Positions 7,551 to 13,466 of a stretch of 34,592 nucleotides of DNA are shown here, piece after piece. The stretch comes from Elusimicrobiota bacterium. GTDB taxonomy: Bacteria; Elusimicrobiota; Elusimicrobia; UBA1565; UBA9628. A program made the translations under genes and the position numbers. The stretch spans positions 1-34,592 of the forward strand of contig JACQWX010000037.1 in assembly GCA_016209035.1 (NCBI GenBank), read 5' to 3'. The number at the start of each line of letters is the position of its first letter. Position 1 is the first letter of the stretch. Under the pieces are notes generated by a model. The model saw only the letters and a list, made by a program, of their open reading frames with translations, did not search any database and had not been told where the DNA came from.

Positions 7551-8075
7551 TTACAGGCTCTTGAACGCCTCTTCGAACGGCGTCTGCTCGCGCGAGTCCT
7601 TCACCACGATGCTGACCTCCCTCAAGGCCGTGGGGCCCTCGAGGTGCCTGCGCAGCTCGTCGAGCATGACCTTCCTGCAGAGGTCCAGCGTGATCCCGTA
7701 GAACCCGGTCCCCATGGGGGGGAAGGCCAGGGTCTTGACCCCACCCTCCTCCGCCTTCTTCAAGGAGGCCCTCATGACCTCCCGAAGCTTGCGCTCCTCG
7801 TCCTCTTCCTGGAAGCGCGGGCCGACCGCGTGGATGATGCGCTTGCACTTCATCTCGCCGGCGGCCGTGACCACCGCCGAACCCGTCGCGACGGGGCCGA
7901 GCTTCTCGAGTTCCTTCTTGACGGCGGGGCCGCCGCGCTGGGTGATGGCTGTCCCGAACCCGGAGCCCAACTGGAGGTCGGGGCGGGCGTAGAACACGAA
8001 GGCATCGACCTCCATAGCCGCGATGTCGCCTCGGACGAGGCGCAGGGTCGTGTCCTTGATCTTCTTCTCGGTCAT
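7551..8075 (-). CDS. Atypical macro-domain protein
   Basis: A 174-residue single macro domain: LVRGDIAAMEVDAFVF, then LGSGFGTAI, IIHAVGPRF and the phosphate-loop-like PPMGTGFYG. Macro domains bind ADP-ribose and some hydrolyse O-acetyl-ADP-ribose or ADP-ribosylated proteins. The usual Asn-Ala-Ala-Asn stretch after strand 3 is replaced by YARPD, so the catalytic asparagine appears to be absent and a ligand-binding rather than hydrolytic role is likely. Its ATG overlaps the stop of regulator 3 (ATGA at 8072-8075), and the DsrM-like gene follows after 25 bp, so it is translationally coupled to a redox module. Why a nucleotide-sensing domain belongs there is unknown. Confidence 0.88.
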   Translation of the reverse strand: MTEKKIKDTTLRLVRGDIAAMEVDAFVFYARPDLQLGSGFGTAITQRGGPAVKKELEKLGPVATGSAVVTAAGEMKCKRIIHAVGPRFQEEDEERKLREVMRASLKKAEEGGVKTLAFPPMGTGFYGITLDLCRKVMLDELRRHLEGPTALREVSIVVKDSREQTPFEEAFKSL

Positions 8076-8863
8076 TGATGGTTCTCCTGTCGAGGCCGGC
8101 CGGGCCTGGGGCCCCAGAGGCTTTTTCTAAGCGCGAGGAAGCTCTCCTGGAGCTCGCCCGCGCTGAAGGGGATGTCGATCGAGGCGCAGACTCCCTGGGG
8201 GAGGACCGCTTTCTCGCGGCCCTTGGGAACGGCCAGCACGATCTGTGCCCCCGCGACCCGGGGGTCCCGGGTCAGGTGCTTGCAGAGCTCGAACGCCTTG
8301 CCGCCGGCCAGGCCGTCATCCACGATGATGAAGTCCGGCCGGAAATCGTGCACCATGGCCGACGCCTCGTATCCGGAGCCGGCCGCTTTCAAGACCAGGC
8401 GCTCTCCGGCCTGGGACTCGAGCCTGCGCTTGAGGCCTTCGTCCTCGGTGACGAGAAGGACGTTGGGGGGCTCCGCGTTGATGAACCGGAAATACTCGCA
8501 TTCGTAGCAGTTGTCCTTGCAGTGGACCCCGGCATGGCCCGCCTGCGCCCCGAGCCCGGCCATCAGGAAGCACTTCTGCGCCTGCGATTTGAAGACGATG
8601 CATTCCCGGCAGTGGCGCTCGAGGTCCCTGCCTCCTGAATGATACTCCCAGCAGAATGAGAGGGTCTTGGAGTCTCGTTTCGGATCTTGAGAGGCCGGTT
8701 CTGTCGAGATGTAGGGCCTGATGCTTGCCCGCCTGACCCGGTAGTGGCCCCCCGGGGTCTGGACCGCTTTGAGCTTGCCCAGTTTGATCCATTTGAGCAC
8801 GGTATCACGGGTGACGGAGCACAGTCTGGCTGCTTGGCCCGTTGATAGTATGTCGTCAACCAT
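8072..8863 (-). CDS. Excisionase-type HTH, seven-Cys domain and degenerate receiver regulator (paralogue 3)
   Basis: A 263-residue paralogue of the regulators at 2688 and 3837. Helix-turn-helix at residues 5-45 (LSTGQAARLCSVTRDTVLKW, GGHYRVR). Seven conserved cysteines at 71, 85, 88, 98, 115, 119 and 122 with the same C-x13-C-x2-C-x9-C-x16-C-x3-C-x2-C spacing and a shared Gly-His. A receiver-like fold runs from about residue 134, with an acidic VDDGL at the phosphorylation position, but the usual Lys is replaced (SIDIPFS), so it may not be phosphorylated. I chose the ATG at 8863 because it gives the same spacing to LSTG as in the paralogues; a TTG at 8872 is also in frame. It heads the macro-dsrM-dsrK/receiver-dsrC2 operon and is its likely regulator (inferred). 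Confidence 0.85.
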   Translation of the reverse strand: MVDDILSTGQAARLCSVTRDTVLKWIKLGKLKAVQTPGGHYRVRRASIRPYISTEPASQDPKRDSKTLSFCWEYHSGGRDLERHCRECIVFKSQAQKCFLMAGLGAQAGHAGVHCKDNCYECEYFRFINAEPPNVLLVTEDEGLKRRLESQAGERLVLKAAGSGYEASAMVHDFRPDFIIVDDGLAGGKAFELCKHLTRDPRVAGAQIVLAVPKGREKAVLPQGVCASIDIPFSAGELQESFLALRKSLWGPRPGRPRQENHQ

Positions 8864-8888
8864 TGGATTCAAGCGTATCTGTCTCTGC

Positions 8889-8935
8889 GGTTTATTGGTT
8901 TCGTATTGCTTTTATGCGATTATGCACAATAAACC
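8889..8935 (-). promoter_or_regulatory. Inverted repeat and shared box in the regulator 3 promoter
   Basis: Perfect 9-base arms GGTTTATTG (8889-8897) and CAATAAACC (8927-8935) flank the predicted -10 and start site. Between them lies the box GTATTGCTTTTATGCGA (8903-8919), which also occurs upstream of regulator 1. Likely operator for the encoded or a paralogous regulator (inference). Confidence 0.45.
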
Positions 8936-8948
8936 GATGAATTGTCAA
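8919..8948 (-). promoter_or_regulatory. Sigma-70-type promoter of regulator 3 / satellite module 2
   Basis: On the minus strand TTGACA (8948-8943), an 18-base spacer and CATAAT (8924-8919) lie about 55 bases upstream of the ATG at 8863. This AT-rich stretch stands out from the GC-rich surroundings. Confidence 0.6.
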
Positions 8949-9014
8949 CACCTTGTGGGCGTGTGGCATCGGATCCGGCCGCGATAGCGGTCTTGCGACG
9001 CTCGAATTCTCCGC

Positions 9015-9623
9015 CTACGGCGCTGTGACGGGTTCCCGCTGAGTGTCCCCTATCGGCAGAGACGCTTTCCTGTGATCGAGTCCGACCGACAAGCGGTCTC
9101 CGAAAGACCAGCGCCCGCCCCAGCCGCCTCGCGAACCGGCATTCCCCCCAGCCGCCGGGACTTGTCTGTCGCCCCGGAAGAAAGCGGCGAGGACCCGGCC
9201 GACATCGTCGAGCGAGAGCAGGCTTGACCGCAGGATGCGCTGCCAGTCCGCCAATCGCACTCCGATCCGCCCCCCGGCCCGGGCCGCCTGTCCGAGCCCC
9301 GCGATCCCTACCATGAAATCCAGATAGACCGCGAGCACCAGCGAGAACGCGACCAAAGCGAGGTCCAGCTTGACTTCCCAGAGCACCCGAGGCAAAACTC
9401 TCTCCGACGAGATCTCCCGTTGGCGGCACCACTCGAGCGCCCCGTGGGCGGCCACGATGACCGCGAGCCAGAAAAGGCTGATGAAGAGGCTCAAAGCCAC
9501 CGAAAGCCCGGCATAGAGAACCGTGAAGAGCCAACTCTCATCGTGGTTGAGGACCCACCGGTACAAAGCGCCATGGCGGACCTCCCCCTTCCCTACAACA
9601 CGTTCCTTTCCGGTGGAAGCCAT
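9015..9623 (-). CDS. Hypothetical membrane protein
   Basis: A 202-residue protein I do not recognise. Two strong hydrophobic segments (about residues 31-60 and 82-105) precede a polar, Gly/Arg-rich C-terminal half. The N-terminal part with the membrane segments looks like real protein, while the C-terminal part has the composition of non-coding GC-rich DNA and may not be native. The ATG at 9623 is the first good start; an in-frame GTG at 9659 lies inside the MITE-like terminal repeat and is probably not used. No clear ribosome binding site. Confidence 0.5.
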   Translation of the reverse strand: MASTGKERVVGKGEVRHGALYRWVLNHDESWLFTVLYAGLSVALSLFISLFWLAVIVAAHGALEWCRQREISSERVLPRVLWEVKLDLALVAFSLVLAVYLDFMVGIAGLGQAARAGGRIGVRLADWQRILRSSLLSLDDVGRVLAAFFRGDRQVPAAGGNAGSRGGWGGRWSFGDRLSVGLDHRKASLPIGDTQREPVTAP

Positions 9624-9646
9624 GGCCCAGGAGAGGATTCTAGCAT

Positions 9647-9790
9647 TATGCTTATCCACTTGACGCCACCTGAGTCAAAATCCTCCGTCGAGGAATTTGG
9701 CTTCTCGACGGGGGCGAGGATGGAATCTCAGATTGTGTCGTCTGGTAAAGCGATTTCTGTAAATTTGGTGGCGTCAAGTGGATAAGCATA
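9647..9790. mobile_element. 144-bp MITE-like element with 24-bp terminal inverted repeats and an 8-bp target duplication
   Basis: The ends 9647-9670 and 9767-9790 are perfect 24-bp inverted repeats (outer end TATGCTTATCCACTTG). The element is directly flanked by the 8-bp repeat TCTAGCAT at 9639-9646 and 9791-9798, which reads as a target-site duplication. It holds no open reading frame of note. An internal hairpin (CCGTCGAG/CTCGACGG, near 9684-9710) lies in the middle. These are the marks of a non-autonomous element moved by a transposase encoded elsewhere. The family cannot be named from the ends alone. Confidence 0.8.
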
Positions 9791-9819
9791 TCTAGCATTT
9801 CATGTAATCATGCGAGATA

Positions 9820-9927
9820 CCCCGCCCCTTGGGGCGGGGAGGGATAGCATCCTCTCCGCGTGTTTAGCGGACCTGCTCGATGCGTCAGCATCGCTACCTC
9901 TTCAAAGCCCCGGGCCTTGGCCCGGGG
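9820..9927. repeat. Cluster of consecutive hairpins (candidate structured RNA or transposon end)
   Basis: Four clear palindromes occur in 108 bases: CCCCGCCCC-TT-GGGGCGGGG (9820-9839), TCCGC-N7-GCGGA (9855-9871), CGATGC-GTCA-GCATCG (9878-9893) and CCCCGGGCC-TT-GGCCCGGGG (9908-9927). The last is followed on the plus strand by TTCTTTACTTT, which could make it a terminator. No reading frame explains the region. It could be a small structured RNA, a REP-like cluster, or the hairpin-rich end of an IS200/IS605-type element. It fills the space between the MITE and the PadR gene. Confidence 0.45.
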
Positions 9928-9971
9928 TTCTTTACTTTCAATTCCAAAGGGTCCTCAACCTTGGGAATCCG

Positions 9972-10307
9972 TCATCGCCGTGCCTCTTTTCCTTTCTCGC
10001 CGAGGACGACCTCACGATAGAGTTCCTTTATCTGCGTCCGCAGCAGCCTCAAGACTTCGCGGCCCTTCTTCGTCAGAAAATAGTCCCTGCGGGCTCGCGG
10101 CCCCGCCTTGGGGTCGACCTCGCAGCGCAGCCAGCCGCGGCTTTCCATGCGATTGAGGATGGGATAAAGCGTCCCCGGGCTCACCTCGTAGCCGTGGTCG
10201 CGAAGTTCATGCATCATCCACTGGCCCACCAGGGGCCCCTTGGCTGCGTGGTGGAGGATGTGGACCTTCCAGAATGCCAGCAGTATCTCGCGTTGGACGC
10301 CGTTCAT
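9972..10307 (-). CDS. PadR-family transcription regulator
   Basis: A 111-residue winged-helix protein of the PadR family: GPLVGQWMMHELRDHGYEVSPGTLYPILNRMESRGWL, then the wing with ARRDYFLTKKGREVL. PadR proteins are repressors that bind palindromes and often control detoxification or efflux genes. The start at 10307 has a good AGGAG ribosome binding site; the longer in-frame extension upstream covers the promoter and is not coding. Its own promoter carries a perfect palindrome (10318-10347), so autoregulation is likely. No obvious target gene is adjacent: the gene to its left is across the MITE and hairpin cluster, and the divergent gene encodes a secreted Cys-rich protein. Confidence 0.88.
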   Translation of the reverse strand: MNGVQREILLAFWKVHILHHAAKGPLVGQWMMHELRDHGYEVSPGTLYPILNRMESRGWLRCEVDPKAGPRARRDYFLTKKGREVLRLLRTQIKELYREVVLGEKGKEARR

Positions 10308-10317
10308 AGCGGCTCCT

Positions 10318-10347
10318 ATTACGATAAGTGTAACCGAATATCGTAAT
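10318..10347. promoter_or_regulatory. Palindromic operator of the PadR gene
   Basis: Perfect inverted 9-base arms ATTACGATA (10318-10326) and TATCGTAAT (10339-10347) are separated by 12 bases. The arms bracket the -10 box, and the right arm lies within the -10/-35 spacer. Size and position fit a PadR dimer operator. Confidence 0.65.
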
Positions 10348-10355
10348 AATGTCAA
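10327..10355 (-). promoter_or_regulatory. Promoter of the PadR gene
   Basis: On the minus strand TTGACA (10355-10350), a 17-base spacer and TACACT (10332-10327). The start site would fall at about 10320, inside the palindrome, only about 13 bases before the ATG at 10307. Confidence 0.6.
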
Positions 10356-10516
10356 CTCGGTTATGCCGGTCTTGATGGGAGGGACAGCCATACCGAAGGG
10401 CCCATGCCGAAATGGGACCTTTGCTTTCCCCCGTCCGGGACCAATGCCTCTCTCCGGTGACGGCAAACGGGTGCTATCATCGATGTTGGCGGGATTCTCT
10501 GGTGGAGGTGATTTCG

Positions 10517-11392
10517 ATGATTGCGAATGGGTTGCGCCGCAGGGGCTGGGCCGCGGGGTTGCTTTTCCTCGGGATGCCCGCCCTGGCTCAGACGACCGCG
10601 CTGGAGCAGCTCGAGGCCGCGGCCCCAGCCGATGCCATGACGGCTCCGCAGGTCGCCGCGGTTGTCGCCGCGGTTCCGGGCTACGCTGCCCGTTCCCATG
10701 ACGTCTACGACGGGCGCGAGGAGGCGGCCCGGGCCTGCAGCGCGGCGGACTTCGATTCCGACAAGCGCGAATGCCTCGCCGTGGTCGCCCGCGCGGATTA
10801 CTTCGACGGCGCGGCTGCGCGCGCCTGCGGCAGGCTGTCGTTCTCGAGCAATGTTCCGAAATGCATCGAGGCTGTCGCGGACAAAGACTACCTTCCCTCC
10901 GAGGTGGAGGTCTGCGCCGGCAGCTCCTTCGACAGCAGCGTGGTCTCCTGCCTCAAGGCCGCGGGCAGGCCGCACTCCCATCGGCCGCCTTATCCTTATC
11001 CTTATCCTTATCCGTATCCCGACCGCCCGCGCAGGTCTGACGCCAGCTGCTACGCCTTTGACCGGGGATGGGAGGAGCACTGGGGCGGGCACGGCGGCCA
11101 TGGGTGGGATCCGGTCAGGGCGTGCCAGGAGTGCCTTCAGCGTCACGGCGGCTGCAACTACCGCTGCACGATCGAGTCTTGGCGCTGCACCGTCGAGTGG
11201 GTTCCCAGCGACTCCTCCCAGCCGCGCCAGACTTACGAGGGCAGGCCGGGCCGGGACCGGTGGGACGCGGAGCGAGAGGCTCTCTTGTATTGCCGAGACG
11301 TCCACTGGGGCGATTCCGGCAGGGGTGACTGCCGCGTCCTGAACTGCAGCCGAGAGGATGAACTGGTGGACTCAGGCTCCTGCCGCCACTGA
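10517..11392 (+). CDS. Secreted Cys-rich protein with tandem repeats and a Pro-Tyr tract
   Basis: A 291-residue protein with an N-terminal signal peptide (MIANGLRRRGWAAGLLFLG, cleavage near ALAQ). Residues about 70-155 hold three imperfect repeats of roughly 33 residues with the pattern A-C-x5-F-[DS]-S-x4-C-x3-[VA]. A Pro-Tyr tract (PYPYPYPYPYP) follows, then a Cys/Trp-rich C-terminal half with about a dozen cysteines. A strong GGAGGTGA ribosome binding site supports the ATG at 10517. It is likely exported and disulfide-bonded. I do not recognise a known function. Repeat units of this kind occur in exported proteins of some Gram-negative bacteria, but I would not assign a phylum from them. 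Confidence 0.75.
   Translation: MIANGLRRRGWAAGLLFLGMPALAQTTALEQLEAAAPADAMTAPQVAAVVAAVPGYAARSHDVYDGREEAARACSAADFDSDKRECLAVVARADYFDGAAARACGRLSFSSNVPKCIEAVADKDYLPSEVEVCAGSSFDSSVVSCLKAAGRPHSHRPPYPYPYPYPYPDRPRRSDASCYAFDRGWEEHWGGHGGHGWDPVRACQECLQRHGGCNYRCTIESWRCTVEWVPSDSSQPRQTYEGRPGRDRWDAEREALLYCRDVHWGDSGRGDCRVLNCSREDELVDSGSCRH
10988..11020 (+). repeat. TATCCT hexamer repeat encoding the Pro-Tyr tract
   Basis: About five near-identical TATCC(T/G/C) hexamers in tandem within the secreted Cys-rich protein gene. Such a repeat can change copy number in steps of two residues without shifting the frame. Confidence 0.7.
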
Positions 11393-11430
11393 CGCGCCCG
11401 CGCAGGGGACGTCGCCCGGCTGCTGAGTTC

Positions 11431-12348
11431 ATGAGCGCCACGTGGCGTCCGACGCGGACGAGCCGAATGGAGTTGCCGCAGGGAAGAGATCACGCCTGCT
11501 TCGTCGATCGCAGGGACCACTTCGGCCTGTGCTCCACGCTGCGAATCGATACCTCAAGGTTCTTCGAGCATACCGAAGCCGAGCATCCCGGCATTGAGCT
11601 CTGTTTCTCCGCTGGAGGCACGCGGCATCAGCGTATGTTCGGCGGCAAGAGGTGGGTGCTGGAGGGGGATGCGGCCATGGTATTCAACGCGCGCGAGCGG
11701 CACGTTGAGGAATGCTCGGCAAACCCCGATCAGCGGGACTTGCGGGCGGTCATCATTCTTCCCGGGTTCCTTGACGGGTTGTTCGAGGACGTCGGAATGA
11801 ACGCCGACGAGCTCGTCTTCGACGAACCGCTCTTCCGCCTCGCGCCTGACATGCGTCGCGCGTTCGACTTCCTGTTCGCCGCGGCCGCGACGCCGGGCAC
11901 GTCGCGAGTCGCCGTGGATTGCGTGCTGACGGAACTGGCAATCCAGCTGACGACGCGCCTTTCGCACAGCGCGAGCGCGCGATTGCGCTCGCTGGAGGGC
12001 AGGGGATACTACCCCGGCCCGGTGGCTCGGGCAAAAGACATTCTCCGCAAGGAGTTGGATTCGCCGGACTTGGACCTGAATGGGGTCGCCGCGCGCGCGG
12101 GCCTGAGCAAGTTCCATTTCGTGCGCGCCTTCCGCGCCAAGACGGGCATCACGCCCATCCGGTATCTCAACCGCGTCAGGATCGACGTGGCGAAACAAAA
12201 ACTGCAATCGAGCGCGAGACCGGTGACCGAGATCGCGATGGACGTGGGCTTCAGCGATCTTTCGGCGTTCAACAAGGCCTTCAAGCGGCATGCCGCGATG
12301 TCGCCCACGCAATACCGCAATTTTGTCCTAGCGGCGTCCCGCGGATAG
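11431..12348 (+). CDS. AraC-family transcription regulator
   Basis: A 305-residue protein. The N-terminal half (about residues 30-150) resembles a cupin-like sensing domain, with FSAGGTRHQRMFGGKRW and AMVFNARERHVEE. The C-terminal 100 residues form the AraC/XylS double helix-turn-helix (LNGVAARAGLSKFHFVRAF, VTEIAMDVGFSDLSAFNKAFK, then SPTQYR). It probably activates nearby genes in response to a small molecule. The oxidase-fold gene follows 46 bp downstream in the same direction and is a plausible target. The start at 11431 lacks a convincing ribosome binding site; Met13 (11467) is an alternative. Confidence 0.85.
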   Translation: MSATWRPTRTSRMELPQGRDHACFVDRRDHFGLCSTLRIDTSRFFEHTEAEHPGIELCFSAGGTRHQRMFGGKRWVLEGDAAMVFNARERHVEECSANPDQRDLRAVIILPGFLDGLFEDVGMNADELVFDEPLFRLAPDMRRAFDFLFAAAATPGTSRVAVDCVLTELAIQLTTRLSHSASARLRSLEGRGYYPGPVARAKDILRKELDSPDLDLNGVAARAGLSKFHFVRAFRAKTGITPIRYLNRVRIDVAKQKLQSSARPVTEIAMDVGFSDLSAFNKAFKRHAAMSPTQYRNFVLAASRG

Positions 12349-12394
12349 GACTAGAATCTGAGGCATTGAATCCATCCCCGGAGGTGAACGGCCA

Positions 12395-12895
12395 ATGTCT
12401 CCCCAGCAAAGCAAACTCGCAGATGAGATCCGCGGTTTCTTTCCCAGCCCGCATAGGGCGATCGCAATTCTTGCCACGGTCGATGCGGAGCGGGATTTCG
12501 CGCCCGAGACGCGTCCGATGACCCTGATGGAATCGGGTTGGCATTTCTACGTGGCGACGGGGGCAGGAACGCGCAAGGCGCGCGAAATGAGAACCCATGC
12601 CAAAGTGGCGGCGCTTGTGACCTTCCGAAACGAGAAATTCTCAGGGTATCTGAGGCTCTCCGGCTCCGCGGAGCCGGTCGACGACCCTTCTGAAAGGAAA
12701 CGGATCGCCGATTCCGCCTCGTACAACCTGGAATGTCGCTGGAAAGGGGGGGCCGGCGATCCGGACCTCGCGTTCTTCCATATCGTGCCGGAGCGGATAG
12801 AATACATGCGGCCCGGGGATGACGACGCGAACGACGTCACGAACGCCCTCCTGGGCGCCTCATGTCCTGGGGCGGAGAAGGCTGGCGGCGCTTAA
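12395..12895 (+). CDS. Pyridoxamine 5'-phosphate oxidase-fold flavin protein
   Basis: A 166-residue protein with the split-barrel fold of the PNPOx/general-stress-protein 26 type: IAILATVDAERDF..TRPMTLM, WHFYVATGAGTRKAREMRTHAKVAALVTF, FSGYLRLSGSAEPV. Members bind FMN, F420 or haem and act as small oxidoreductases. A GGAGGTGA ribosome binding site 10 bases upstream supports the start. The substrate cannot be told. It is probably co-expressed with, or regulated by, the AraC gene before it. Confidence 0.78.
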   Translation: MSPQQSKLADEIRGFFPSPHRAIAILATVDAERDFAPETRPMTLMESGWHFYVATGAGTRKAREMRTHAKVAALVTFRNEKFSGYLRLSGSAEPVDDPSERKRIADSASYNLECRWKGGAGDPDLAFFHIVPERIEYMRPGDDDANDVTNALLGASCPGAEKAGGA

Positions 12896-12986
12896 TTTGT
12901 GGCCAAGAAGAGGATGCACCCGTCCTTTCGCCACACCATGACGGAAGTTTGCTTTCAATCCTTCGATAATGGGAAAATAAGTCGTC

Positions 12987-13355
12987 ATGCCCATCCTCGA
13001 CGTGCAGATCGTGCTTCGTCCGACGGAACGCCTCAGTTCGGGGCTGGCCCGCAGGTTGGCGGACGCCGCGGGGGAAGCGCTCGGGTGCCCTCCGGGCGCA
13101 GTATGGGTTCGGCTAAGGTCCCTGCCCGCACGATGTTATGCCGAGAGCGGCGGCGCTCCAAAGGGAGTCTTTCCGGTCTTCGTGTCGGTGCTGAAGGCTC
13201 GCCTTCCAAAGCCGCGGGTCTTGAGGGGCGAGGCCGCCCGTCTCGCCGCAGTCATCGGCGATGCCAGCTGCCGGCCGGCTGAAAACGTTCACTTGCTCTA
13301 CGAACCGCAAGCCTCGGGGAGAATCGCTTTCGGAGGCAGCCTCCTGGCGGGGTAA
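12987..13355 (+). CDS. Tautomerase-fold protein (4-oxalocrotonate tautomerase/MIF superfamily)
   Basis: A 122-residue protein beginning MPILDVQIVLRP, with the proline directly after the initiator Met that serves as catalytic base in tautomerases. It continues LARRLADAAGEALGCPPGAVWVRL, the usual helix and second strand. At 122 residues it is longer than the 60-residue 4-OT monomers and nearer the size of MIF/CHMI-type members. No strong ribosome binding site is visible. Substrate unknown. A truncated SnoaL/DUF4440-like remnant follows within a few bases. Confidence 0.7.
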   Translation: MPILDVQIVLRPTERLSSGLARRLADAAGEALGCPPGAVWVRLRSLPARCYAESGGAPKGVFPVFVSVLKARLPKPRVLRGEAARLAAVIGDASCRPAENVHLLYEPQASGRIAFGGSLLAG

Positions 13356-13444
13356 TGGCCGAGGCATTGAGGGAAGACATCGTCTCCGAGGTCGTGGCCC
13401 GGGAACTTTCCTGCGAGCAGAACAACCACATGGGGATGGGATAG
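13354..13444 (+). pseudogene. Short remnant of a SnoaL/DUF4440-like gene (copy 1)
   Basis: From the ATG at 13354 a 29-codon frame reads MAEALREDIVSEVVARE and then LSCEQNNHMGMG before a stop. The first part matches the start of the copy at 17218-17376, and the last nine residues match its end, but about 29 residues between are missing. Family members are about 130 residues long, so this is a double-truncated remnant lying just before the cyclase gene. Confidence 0.6.
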
Positions 13445-13466
13445 CGGTACGAAGCAGCACCGCCCC

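Noticed and set aside
9820..9927. CRISPR array
   Set aside because: The repeats are palindromes of different sequence with no regular spacers, and no cas genes are near.
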